From NCBI RefSeq assembly GCF_019890635.1, contig NZ_JAIOAB010000001.1:62001-126000 (forward strand): a DNA stretch of 64,000 nucleotides, given 5' to 3'. Positions 17,741-25,706 of the stretch are shown in pieces. The position numbers and the translations under genes are program-made. The stretch's first letter is position 1. Each line of letters opens with the position of its first letter. Under the pieces are notes generated by a model that was given only the letters and a program-made list of their open reading frames with translations, was not told where the DNA came from and searched no databases. This DNA is from Streptomyces sennicomposti. GTDB taxonomy: Bacteria > Actinomycetota > Actinomycetes > Streptomycetales > Streptomycetaceae.

Positions 17741-18010
17741 TCCAACCGCCCCGGGGAGCGCGAGGGGGTCGGCGAGGAGGACCTGCGGGGCGACCCCGAG
17801 GGCCGTGGCGATGGCGACGAGGTCGTCGATGTCGCAGCGGCGGACGGTGCGTTCGATGCGGGAGAGCGCGGTGAACGTCATGAGCCGGCCGAGGGCGGTG
17901 ACGCGGGCGGCGAGCTGGCGCTGGGAGTAGCCGCGGGCGGTGCGGGTGCGTTCGATGGCGTGGGCGGCGGTTCGTCCGGCGGGTCCGATTTCGAGGGGGC
18001 GTGGCGGCAT
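17726..18010 (-). CDS. XRE-family HTH regulator of the element
   Basis: This 94-residue protein is mostly a lambda-repressor-like HTH: AIERTRTARGYSQRQLAARV, then FTALSRIERTVRRCDIDDLV and AIATALGVAPQVLL. It probably represses the downstream xis-int genes or the divergent replication gene. It is transcribed toward xis and away from the replication gene, so the 145-bp gap to its right (18011-18155) should hold divergent promoters. The start is ATG 18010; open sequence to 18484 upstream is not supported. Confidence 0.7.
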   Translation of the reverse strand: MPPRPLEIGPAGRTAAHAIERTRTARGYSQRQLAARVTALGRLMTFTALSRIERTVRRCDIDDLVAIATALGVAPQVLLADPLALPGAVGAGAT

Positions 18011-18155
18011 GGGTGGTGTTGTAGCTTGCGCGCCGTCCTTTTCGGAAGGGCTTTCCTGTCTGCCGTGAGCGATGCGGATCACACGGCGATTTCTGGCGAT
18101 GATTTCGCCAACCGGGATCTCGGGTCTACAGTCACCGGACCGTGGGTGAGACGAC

Positions 18156-19169
18156 TTGTGTGTGGTTTCAGAATCAAGTCTGGACTTTCGCGCACCGGGT
18201 GTGGCTGTGTTGTCCACGCACCCCGGCGCCGCCGGATTCCCTGTCCCCCTTCCCGATTCCGAATGGTGGTCGATCGACATCGCCCGTATCCGCACCATCA
18301 AGCCCGAGGCGTTCGCGTCGGAGTCCCTCGCGTCCGTGTCGCTGTCCGCCGAGCGGACCTTCTTCGGCCTGCTCACCCAGGCCGACGACCAGGGCCGCCT
18401 CCGCGACCAGGCCGCGGTCATCGCCGGCCAGTTGTGGTCGCTGCGCCGCGAGCACGGGCCTGTGGAGGTCGAGGACGACCTCACCCAGCTCGATGGGGCC
18501 GGGTTGATCTGCCGCTACGAGGGAGGCGACGGCAAGCGATACCTGCACATCGTCACCTTCGCCCAGCACCAGAAGATCAATCGCCCCAGCGGCGTCCGCA
18601 ATCCCCCGTGCCCGCACCACGATCTCGGTGTTCCGCGTGAGCCCTCATCGCGGGTGCCCGGAGCGGTCACGGAGCCCTCCGTGACTCGGCCGGGAGGACT
18701 CACGGAGATCTCCGTGAACGGCGAATCCGCAGGTCAGGGCGGATTCCGTGAGCCCTCGCCACTGACGCAGGGAGGGCTCACGGAGCCTGTGGTGAGCCCT
18801 CACGGTCCGGATCTAGGACCTAGGAACAGGGATCTAGGAACTACCCCGTTGGGGGGCGCGAGCGCCCCCGCGCCGCAGACTGTCTCGGCGAAGGACCTGA
18901 TCGGCGAGTACGCCGCCGCGTGCACGCACCGACCGCCCCGAGACGTCCTCAGCCATCTCGGCGGGCAGGTGCGCAAGCTCCTCGACGAGGGCATCGACCC
19001 CGTCCACGTACGGGCGGGTCTCGATCGGAACCGTGCCAAGGGCCTGCACCCGAGCACCCTGCCCAGCCTGGTGCACGAGGCCATGAACGCCGCCACGCCC
19101 GCGCCCGCCGCCCACCGGCCGTGGACCAACCCCGCCGACGTCGCCGTCGCCTACGGAGGTGACCTGTGA
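18156..19169 (+). CDS. Replication initiator-like protein of an integrative element
   Basis: This is a protein of up to 337 residues. Its conserved body starts at IARIRTIKPEAFASESLASV and continues AERTFFGLLTQADDQGR and AAVIAGQLWSLR, then HIVTFAQHQKINRPS. This winged-helix, DnaD-like fold is found in actinobacterial phage and element replication genes. Residues about 160-230 are a low-complexity linker whose DNA is packed with palindromes (18634-18842), possibly an origin. The C-terminal part (SAKDLIGEYAAA..., LHPSTLPSLVHEAM) is helical. The start is uncertain: homologues known to me begin at the ARIRTIKPE motif, but no ATG or GTG occurs there in frame, so TTG 18156 or an internal GTG must be used. 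The stop overlaps the next gene (GTGA). Confidence 0.7.
   Translation: MCVVSESSLDFRAPGVAVLSTHPGAAGFPVPLPDSEWWSIDIARIRTIKPEAFASESLASVSLSAERTFFGLLTQADDQGRLRDQAAVIAGQLWSLRREHGPVEVEDDLTQLDGAGLICRYEGGDGKRYLHIVTFAQHQKINRPSGVRNPPCPHHDLGVPREPSSRVPGAVTEPSVTRPGGLTEISVNGESAGQGGFREPSPLTQGGLTEPVVSPHGPDLGPRNRDLGTTPLGGASAPAPQTVSAKDLIGEYAAACTHRPPRDVLSHLGGQVRKLLDEGIDPVHVRAGLDRNRAKGLHPSTLPSLVHEAMNAATPAPAAHRPWTNPADVAVAYGGDL
18634..18842. repeat. Cluster of palindromes inside the replication gene
   Basis: Visible dyads include TCACGGAGCCCTCCGTGA (18667-18684) and TCACGGAGATCTCCGTGA (18700-18717), both perfect outside the centre. Others are AATCCGC/GCGGATT arms (18724-18745), GTGAGCCCTC/GAGGGCTCAC arms (18748-18781) and GTGAGCCCTCAC (18792-18803). 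GGGATCTAGGA-like direct repeats follow to 18842. The arrangement resembles an iteron-type origin embedded in its own initiator gene. Confidence 0.75.
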
Positions 19170-19861
19170 CCGCCACCCTCACCCGGGACCCGCACCAGGT
19201 CGGCCGGATCGCCGACCGCCTCGGCGCCATCCTGACCCAGCGGGGCATCGGCCCTGCCACCACCGCGCACGAGCCGCTGCCAGAGCCCGTCACCGCGCTG
19301 GAGCTGGCCGACGCCCGCATCCCCGCCCGCTACCGGCGCGCCCTGACCGACCACCCCCACGTCACCGCCTGGGTAGACGAGATCACCCGCGCCGGCCGCC
19401 CCGGACCGGCAGGCGCACCGGGAATCTCGGAGGGCCCGTCCCTGCTGATCGCCGGCCCCACCGGCACCGGCAAGACCCACCAGGCGTACGGCGCCATCCG
19501 CGCCCTCCTCACCGCCGGCGTACGCCTGCGCTGGGAGGCCATCACCGCCGCCGACCTGTACGCCCGCCTGCGCCCACGCTCCGGCTTCGACAGCGAACGC
19601 GAGCTGCAGGCCCTGGCGCGCTGCCCGCTGCTGCTCCTGGACGACCTCGGAGCGGCCAAGACCAGCGAGTGGACCGAGGAGCTCACCTACCGGCTGATCA
19701 ACCACCGGTACGAGCACCTGCGCCCCACCCTGATCACCACCAACCTCCCCACCGCCGACCTACGCACCGCCCTCGGCGACCGCGTCGCCTCCCGCCTCGC
19801 CGAGATGACCGAACGCGTCATCCTCGACGGCCCCGACCGCAGACGCCACCCCGCAGCCTGA
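19166..19861 (+). CDS. DnaC/IstB-like ATPase (helicase loader)
   Basis: This 231-residue AAA+ ATPase has Walker A GPTGTGKT (LLIAGPTGTGKTHQAYGA), Walker B LLLLDDLGA and sensor I LITTNLP, followed by LGDRVASRLAEM with the arginine finger region. That order is typical of DnaC-type helicase loaders and IstB proteins. It probably brings the host replicative helicase to the element's origin. GTG 19166 overlaps the stop of the replication gene and has GGAGGTGA just upstream, so the pair is co-translated. Confidence 0.85.
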   Translation: MTATLTRDPHQVGRIADRLGAILTQRGIGPATTAHEPLPEPVTALELADARIPARYRRALTDHPHVTAWVDEITRAGRPGPAGAPGISEGPSLLIAGPTGTGKTHQAYGAIRALLTAGVRLRWEAITAADLYARLRPRSGFDSERELQALARCPLLLLDDLGAAKTSEWTEELTYRLINHRYEHLRPTLITTNLPTADLRTALGDRVASRLAEMTERVILDGPDRRRHPAA

Positions 19862-19871
19862 CCTCCCTGCT

Positions 19872-20408
19872 GGGGACCGGGGACCGTGCGGTCCCTGGTC
19901 CCCGACCTGCGGGGATTCGGACAGGTCCAGCGGAGGCCGTACGCGGGGACCGAACCCGCCGTACGCGGGGACCGTCCCCCTGACGGTCCGTCGGTCCCCA
20001 GTCCCACCGGATGCCGGGGACCGGTCCCCGACGCTCGCGGTCCCCGGTCCCCAGCCAGAGGTCGCGGCAGAAGCGGGACCGGGGGACCGCGAGGACCTGT
20101 GCCAGGGGACCGACGAGGCCGGGGGGAACGGGTTGTACCCCGCCGCCACAGGCACGAATCCGCTTCTCAGGGCGGCCACGAGGCCGGTCCCCGCACCTGT
20201 CCCCTGCGGCATGCGGAGCCGGTCCCGGGGACCTCGCACGCCGGGACCGTCCCTGCTCGGTCCCCGGCAAACCGAGGCGTCACCGAAACAGGAACACCGG
20301 TCCAGGGGCCGGCCAAGGCGGGGACCGTCCCCGCTACAGGCGGTCCCCGACACGGGACCGACGCCGGGGACCGGTCCCCCAGGGGACCGGGGACCGCGGT
20401 GGGGACCA
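19872..20408. repeat. Dense GGGGACC/GGTCCCC inverted-repeat region (possible oriT or origin)
   Basis: About 22 copies of GGGGACC or its complement lie in roughly 540 bp, between the loader gene and mobC. Several form perfect palindromes, for example GGGGACCGGTCCCC at 20016-20029 and again at 20366-20379, and GGGGACCGTCCCC at 19967-19979. No gene is supported from 19862 to 20557. Its place immediately upstream of the relaxosome genes makes an origin of transfer or replication the leading idea. Confidence 0.8.
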
Positions 20409-20557
20409 AGTGCCAAAAGGTCAGTAACGGGGATCGAGCATGGCGTCCTGCGCAGCCGACGACGGAACCCGCAGATGCCCAACGCAGCTGACATTGCTCA
20501 CCGCGTACACGCCCTCACCGACCATCCGCACAACGACGAAAGACACGGAGACCAGTC

Positions 20558-21178
20558 ATGCACGACCCGCACTACGAAGTTCCCTCCATGCAGCAGGAGG
20601 TGACCACCCCAGCCCCGGGCGGAGCAAGGTATGGCGTTGGACCGTCCAAGGGCCGGTCCCACGCGAAAGCCTCCGCCCCGGGGGTGGCGGAGGCAGGTCC
20701 CCGGCGCGAGGGCGCACCGGGGGCAGGGAGTGTGCGGGCGGCGGACGAGGCCGCGCTGCGCCGCCTCGCCCGCCGTCGCGCCCGCCAGGACGTGCAGCGC
20801 AAGGAGCGGGTAGACGTCCGCTACAGCGTCGACGAGAAGCAGGCGATCGTCGACGAGGCCCGCCGCCTCGGCCTGGCCGGCGCCCACCTCGTCGGCGCCA
20901 TCGTCATGGCCCACCTGAACGGCGACCTCGCCCTGCCCGCACAGCGCACCCCCGTCGACGACCTCATCGACGAGTACGCAGCCTTGCGCAAGCAGGTCTC
21001 CAGGGTCGGCACGAACGCGAACCAGATCGCCAAACGCCTCAACGAAGGCGGGACGACACACCCCATGGACGCCGCTGTGCTTGCCGAGGCCGGACGGCTG
21101 GCGGCCTTGGTCCAGGAGGCGGTCACGGCGGTCGACGCCGCCGCCATCGTGGCCGCCACAAACCGCCGGGCGGCCTGA
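20558..21178 (+). CDS. mobC: MobC-like relaxosome accessory protein
   Basis: This is a 206-residue protein. The first 75 residues are disordered and Gly/Ala/Pro-rich. The body has a ribbon-helix-helix-like start (RVDVRYSVDEKQAIVDEARRLG) and the MobC signature VGTNANQIAKRLNEGG. MobC proteins bind oriT and help the relaxase open it. The start ATG has GGAGA eight bases upstream, and the gene ends immediately before the relaxase TTG start, so the pair is an operon. The repeat-rich stretch just upstream is a natural candidate for its binding site. Confidence 0.82.
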   Translation: MHDPHYEVPSMQQEVTTPAPGGARYGVGPSKGRSHAKASAPGVAEAGPRREGAPGAGSVRAADEAALRRLARRRARQDVQRKERVDVRYSVDEKQAIVDEARRLGLAGAHLVGAIVMAHLNGDLALPAQRTPVDDLIDEYAALRKQVSRVGTNANQIAKRLNEGGTTHPMDAAVLAEAGRLAALVQEAVTAVDAAAIVAATNRRAA

Positions 21179-22846
21179 TTGATCGCGAACATCGTCAAGC
21201 CCGGCCACAAGACCAGGGGCGTCCTGAACTACCTCTACGGGCCCGGCCGCGCCAACGAACACAGCGACCCCCACCTCGTCGCCGCGTGGGACGACTTCGT
21301 GCCCGACCCCGGCCGCGACCCCGACGCCACCCTCGCCCAGCTCACCGACGTCCTCGACCTGCGGGTCAAGCAGGCCGGCCCGAAGGCGCCGAAGAACCAC
21401 GTCTGGCACTGCTCGATCCGCGCCGCCCTCGAAGACCGCCACCTGACCGACGACGAGTGGGCCACCATCGCCCGCCGCGTGCTGAACGCCACCAGCATCG
21501 CGCCGGACGGCGACCCCGACGCCTGCCGCTGGGTCGCCGTCCGCCACGCCGACGACCACATCCACATCGTCGCCACCAAGGTCCGAGGCGACCTCCGCCC
21601 GCCCCGCAACTGGAACGACTTCCTGCGCGCCGACAAGGAACTCGTCGCCATCGAGAAGGAGTACGGGCTCCGTCAGGTCCCGCGCGGCGACCGCACCTCC
21701 GCCAAGCGACCCACCCGCGCCGAACAGGAGAAGGCCCGCCGCACGGGGAAAGCCCGGACCTCCCGCGAGCACCTTCGCACCATCGTCCGCACCAGCGTCT
21801 CGGCCGCCACAACCACCGAGGAGTTCTTCCGAATCGTCGAGGGGGCCGGAGCCCTCGTCGATATCCAGTACTTCCCCTCCGGGGACGTCCGCGGCTACAA
21901 GGTCGCCCTCGACGGCGACACCAACGCCCAGGGCGAGCCCGTCTGGTTCTCCGGCTCCACCCTCGCCTCCGACCTCTCCTACCCCAAGATCGCCGAACGC
22001 CTCGCGACCACGGAAGCACCGCCTGCCGACCAGCCCGAAACCCCGGCCTGGCGACGGCTCTCCATCGCCATCGACCGGACGCCCGACCACCTCGCCCGCG
22101 GCGAGGACCAGACCGGACAGGCCCACATCGCCGTCCTCGCCGAAGCCCTCGATGCACTTCCCCTGGTCGCACCCGTCAGCCTCCAGGCCCAGCTGATCCA
22201 GGCAGCCACAGCGTTCGAGCGCGCCGGCCGCTCCCGCATCCGCGCCCACCATCAGCAGGCCCAGGCCACGCGACGGGCGGTGAAGGCCGTCCTGCGCGTG
22301 CCCCCACCCAGGGATGGAGCCCTCCTCGCGACCGTCCTCGACGCCCTCCTGCTGGCGGTCATCGCCGCCCAGCACTGGCACCGCATCTGCAACCACACCC
22401 AGCAGGCCGAAGCCGCCCGACAAGCAGCCGAGCACCTCCGTGTCGCCTACCGCGCCGCAGCCGTCGAGCCGCTGGCCGTGATCCACCACCGGGGTCGGCG
22501 CCTGGCCCGGCCACTCCTGGATCGGCAGGCCGCCGTGGTGCGCCAGGCGCTCCCCGACCTGGCCGAGCAGATCCTCGCCGAACCCGCCTGGCCCGCCCTC
22601 GCTGCCACCCTCAACGAGGCCACCGCAGTCGGCCACGACCCCGCCGCGCTCCTCACCCAAGCCGCACGCCACCGAGAACTCGACACCGCCGACAACCTCA
22701 GCGAGGTCCTCACCTGGCGCCTGAGGCGCTCTCCGGATCTGGCAGTCGAGAAGCCGCCGCACGACACAGTAGGCAGAGTTCAGCCTGGTCCTGCCACACC
22801 CACGCCAAGGGCGACGCGGTCAGACTCCCTTCCGAGGAGTCGTTGA
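21179..22846 (+). CDS. Relaxase (MobA/VirD2 type)
   Basis: This 555-residue relaxase would nick oriT and lead the strand during conjugative mobilisation. It begins MIANIVKPGHKTRGVLNYLY, with a candidate catalytic Tyr in the NYLYGPGR segment. The metal-binding histidine triad is visible as RHADDHIHIVATK, preceded by NHVWHCSIRA. The C-terminal 250 residues are helical and Ala-rich (RAGRSRIRAHHQQAQ). It starts with TTG directly after the mobC stop. No coupling protein or TraB gene is found nearby, so transfer would need a helper element. Confidence 0.87.
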   Translation: MIANIVKPGHKTRGVLNYLYGPGRANEHSDPHLVAAWDDFVPDPGRDPDATLAQLTDVLDLRVKQAGPKAPKNHVWHCSIRAALEDRHLTDDEWATIARRVLNATSIAPDGDPDACRWVAVRHADDHIHIVATKVRGDLRPPRNWNDFLRADKELVAIEKEYGLRQVPRGDRTSAKRPTRAEQEKARRTGKARTSREHLRTIVRTSVSAATTTEEFFRIVEGAGALVDIQYFPSGDVRGYKVALDGDTNAQGEPVWFSGSTLASDLSYPKIAERLATTEAPPADQPETPAWRRLSIAIDRTPDHLARGEDQTGQAHIAVLAEALDALPLVAPVSLQAQLIQAATAFERAGRSRIRAHHQQAQATRRAVKAVLRVPPPRDGALLATVLDALLLAVIAAQHWHRICNHTQQAEAARQAAEHLRVAYRAAAVEPLAVIHHRGRRLARPLLDRQAAVVRQALPDLAEQILAEPAWPALAATLNEATAVGHDPAALLTQAARHRELDTADNLSEVLTWRLRRSPDLAVEKPPHDTVGRVQPGPATPTPRATRSDSLPRSR

Positions 22847-22878
22847 CACGGACCCTGCCCCGTGCGGCGAATCCGCAC

Positions 22879-23233
22879 GTTCACTGAGTGAACGGCCGAG
22901 GCGTTCACCCGGTGAACATCCGCGATGTTCACCGGGTGAACAGGCCGCGGCTCGCTCTCAGGGATGCCGTTCCGCGTCGGAACAGCGACCTCGTTCCAGC
23001 GCGGAACGCACTCCTTGTTCCGACTCGGAGCACCGGCGGACCGCTGTTCAGTTACTGAACAAGGCGGCCACTCCTCGTTACGCAGCACGCTCCCCCCGGT
23101 AGTGGCACACGGAGGCGGCCCCGTTCCTTCAGGGAACGCCGAACGCGTTCCCCAAGGGAACAGCTCTCGCGTTCCGGTTCGGAACACCCACGCCGTTCCG
23201 TTTCGGAACAGCGAACCTGTTCCGAAACGGAAC
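22879..23233. repeat. Array of twelve 15-bp GTTC...GAAC palindromes, mostly on a 24-bp period
   Basis: Palindromes start at 22879, 22903, 22927, 22969, 22993, 23017, 23046, 23123, 23147, 23171, 23195 and 23219. Within blocks the step is exactly 24 bp (15-bp palindrome plus 9-bp non-repeated spacer). Outer bases are GTTC and GAAC (one ends GAGC). Inner bases vary yet mostly remain self-complementary: GTTCACTGAGTGAAC, GTTCACCCGGTGAAC, GTTCAGTTACTGAAC, GTTCCGTTTCGGAAC, GTTCCGAAACGGAAC. No gene is supported between the relaxase and 23273. Confidence 0.92.
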
Positions 23234-23272
23234 ACGCTAGCCACGCTGGTGAGAACGCAGGCCGGATCGCGC

Positions 23273-23800
23273 TCAGTCGATCTTGCCCTCCAGTAGTTCC
23301 AACGCCTCCTCCCACCGAAAGCGGTCCGCTCCCCCGCCCGCCTTCGGCCGGTGCGGCTCGTACGACCCGACCAGCACGCCCATCTCCTCCAGCTGGTCCA
23401 GGCTCCGGCCGTACGCCGGGTGCGCAGCCATGGCAGCGTTCACGTACGGCAGCACGGCCGTCGGGATCCCCATCCCGTACGCCTCGCACAGGATGCCCAG
23501 CGCGAGAGTGTCGGCGATGCCAGCGGCCCACTTGTTGACGGTGTTGAACGTGGCCGGCGCGACGGCGATGGCATCGGCGGGCGGGAGCGGACGCGAGTCG
23601 CCCGGTCTGCGCCAGGCCGAGCGGATCGGAAAGCCGGTCTGGGCCTCGATCGCCTCGGAGTCCAGGAAACCGAGTCCCTGCGGTGTCGCGACGACTCCGA
23701 CGCCCCAGCCCCGCTCCTGCGCCGCGGTGATCAGCTTGTGGGCGTCGCCCGCGATGCCGGCGGCACAGACGACGACGTACAGAAACGGCTGTGCGGTCAC
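23273..23800 (-). CDS. Flavoprotein of the phosphopantothenoylcysteine decarboxylase (HFCD) fold
   Basis: This 175-residue protein has an N-terminal Rossmann-like strand (FLYVVVCAAGIA) and the motif ADAIAVAPATFNTVNKWAAGIAD. The latter corresponds to the flavin-binding PASANT-like region of CoaC and related decarboxylases. ALGILCEAYG and TAVLPYVNAAM follow. It could decarboxylate or oxidise a cysteine-containing or nucleotide-linked substrate, but the substrate is unknown. GTG 23800 overlaps the stop of the regulator upstream (GTGA), so the two are coupled. Its presence beside a MurA-like and Dcd-like operon on the opposite strand suggests a shared pathway. Confidence 0.8.
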   Translation of the reverse strand: MTAQPFLYVVVCAAGIAGDAHKLITAAQERGWGVGVVATPQGLGFLDSEAIEAQTGFPIRSAWRRPGDSRPLPPADAIAVAPATFNTVNKWAAGIADTLALGILCEAYGMGIPTAVLPYVNAAMAAHPAYGRSLDQLEEMGVLVGSYEPHRPKAGGGADRFRWEEALELLEGKID

Positions 23801-25083
23801 GCGGGGACTCCCAGTCGGCGGCTGAAGTGGTGGAGCTCGGGCAGCGTACGTCGTCGGTCCCGGGCGGCCATGTCGGCGACCAGGTCGCGGACGGCGGGGC
23901 GACGTACGTCCTGGGCGGCACAGGTCTCGGCGATGCGGAGGGCCTGATAGCCCTCGGCGAGGCGGCCCTGCTGGCTGTAGGCGCGGGCGGCTTCGACCCA
24001 GAGCGCTGCCCTGCGTTCGGGGGCGGGGATGTGCCAGCGCATGAGGGGCGCTGCGGCATTCAAAGCGATGCCTGCGTCGCCGAATGACACCGAGGCACTG
24101 ACGGCGTGGATTGCGACGTTGGTCGGGCTGAAGTTGGCCCAATCGTCGGGCTGGTCGAGAGCGACGTACCGGGCGACCTCCCGTGCCTCGTCGAGGAACT
24201 CCCGGGTTGCTGCACGGTCGCCGCCGCGGCTGGCCGCAGTCGCTCCTCGTAGGAGCAGCAGGCCGACGGCGGCGAGGTATCGGGACGAGTGCCGATCGTA
24301 GGAGCCGGCGAGCTGGCCTGCCGTGTGGCGGACGAGGGTGACGGCCTGAGCGGTGTGCTTCTCACGGGTCAGAACGTGAGCGTGAAGGCGGACGCTGGAG
24401 GCGAGGACGACGGGATCGCCGGAGCGCTCGGCCTCTGCCATGGCGCGTCCCACCGCCAACCAGGCGTTGCCCTGGTCCCCTTGCTTGAGGAGCAGACTCG
24501 TCGAGGTCCGGTACGCGGTGGCCAGAAGCCCGGCCGTCTCCTCGGCGTTGCGGTGGTCACCAGCCGCCTCCCGAAGATCAGTGATCAGGCCAGGCAGCAT
24601 CGCCTCCAGCTCCGCGTAGTCGCAGGTGCAGAAGAGGCGGCGGGCGGTGGTGAGCCTGTCCCGCAGGGGCTGGATCTCTCCGTTCCACGAAGAGGCAGTG
24701 GCGGCTCTGGGGCCAGGGAGAAGTGAGCGTACGAGGTCGTCATGGGCGGCGGTGGCGGGCGTGGCCGGGGTCGTGAGGGAGGCGATGCTCGCGGCCAGGA
24801 AGGTGCGGCGGCGCATGTCTTCTGTCTCGGGATCGTCGGGATGTGGTGCGGCGGACACGTCGGCGTAGCTCAGGCCGAGGAGGTGTGGCGGAATGTGGAG
24901 TTCGGCGGCGACGGCGCGTAAGACGCGGATGTCGTCCGTGCCTCGTCCGCCTTCCAGGCGGCTGAGCTTGGACTGGTGGTAGCCCAGGGCTGCAGCGACG
25001 TCCTTCTGTGATCGTCCGCTGAGTTGGCGGGCGCGCTTGATCGTCTCGCCGATCTTCTCGGCTTCGGTCTTCACGTCGACCAT
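23797..25083 (-). CDS. XRE-family regulator with C-terminal TPR-like domain
   Basis: This 428-residue regulator has an N-terminal HTH (RARQLSGRSQKDVAAALGYH, then QSKLSRLEGGRG). A twin-arginine-like stretch (MRRRTFLAASIASL) and helical repeats of TPR type follow, up to residue 428. Streptomyces has many such regulators, often next to small HATPase genes, and here a HATPase gene is divergent at 25254. It probably controls the divergent operon. ATG 25083 gives a natural start (MVDVKTEAEKIGETIKRARQ); an upstream extension is poorly coding. The roughly 170-bp gap to 25254 should contain both promoters. Confidence 0.8.
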   Translation of the reverse strand: MVDVKTEAEKIGETIKRARQLSGRSQKDVAAALGYHQSKLSRLEGGRGTDDIRVLRAVAAELHIPPHLLGLSYADVSAAPHPDDPETEDMRRRTFLAASIASLTTPATPATAAHDDLVRSLLPGPRAATASSWNGEIQPLRDRLTTARRLFCTCDYAELEAMLPGLITDLREAAGDHRNAEETAGLLATAYRTSTSLLLKQGDQGNAWLAVGRAMAEAERSGDPVVLASSVRLHAHVLTREKHTAQAVTLVRHTAGQLAGSYDRHSSRYLAAVGLLLLRGATAASRGGDRAATREFLDEAREVARYVALDQPDDWANFSPTNVAIHAVSASVSFGDAGIALNAAAPLMRWHIPAPERRAALWVEAARAYSQQGRLAEGYQALRIAETCAAQDVRRPAVRDLVADMAARDRRRTLPELHHFSRRLGVPA

Positions 25084-25253
25084 CCATGCCCTTCCGTCCG
25101 TGTCGAGCATGCCCGTGCGGGCGAGCGTATGCGAGCCGTACGGGGTCGTCATGCAGCTTCTGCATACGCGATGCACCACGGGCACAGGACATCGCGAACA
25201 CATCGCGTTCCACGGTTCCTTGGGCTGGTCGATCCCACCCCTGGAGGCCGCTC

Positions 25254-25706
25254 ATGGAAGCGCACCAGATCACTTTCTCCGTTCTGCCGACGCCGGCCGC
25301 CGTGACCACGGCACGTCGGCGGGTTCGGGACGCCGTCCAGGACTGGGCGGAGACCCCACCGGATTCCGACGTCGTCCACACAGCCGAAGTGGTGTTCAGC
25401 GAGCTCGCGACAAACGCGATCCGGTACGCCGGGCACCACCCGATCCCTGTGGATGTCCGTCTGTCCGGCGCGGTGCTGCGAGTAGAGGTCCGCGACCGCG
25501 GTCCCGCGTTGCCCGCCCCGACGCTGCCGGAGGACGACAGCGAGGGCGGGCGCGGCCTCTTCCTGGTCGGCGTGCTCGCCGACCGCTTCGGTACGACGCC
25601 CACGGACTCCGGCAAGTCCTGCTGGGCCGAGATCGACATGTCCGAGCCCTCATCCGTCGCGGCCACGGCCGCCGCATCCCTTCCCGTACAGAGGAGTTAC
25701 ACGTGA
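25254..25706 (+). CDS. RsbW-like ATP-binding (HATPase_c) protein
   Basis: This 150-residue GHKL-fold protein has the N-box VVFSELATNAIRYAG, the G1 region VEVRDRGPALP and the G2 box GGRGLFLVGVLADRFG. In Streptomyces such stand-alone domains act as anti-sigma kinases or as partners of XRE regulators. It is the first gene of the plus-strand operon: CTGGAGG is eight bases before ATG 25254, and its stop overlaps the next GTG. It probably serves as the switch component of the cassette, working with the divergent XRE regulator. Confidence 0.85.
   Translation: MEAHQITFSVLPTPAAVTTARRRVRDAVQDWAETPPDSDVVHTAEVVFSELATNAIRYAGHHPIPVDVRLSGAVLRVEVRDRGPALPAPTLPEDDSEGGRGLFLVGVLADRFGTTPTDSGKSCWAEIDMSEPSSVAATAAASLPVQRSYT

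Noticed and set aside
20440-22887. An 815-residue plus-strand frame overlapping mobC and the relaxase
   Set aside because: It is an Arg/Pro/Gly-rich shadow of the real genes in another frame, typical of high-GC DNA.
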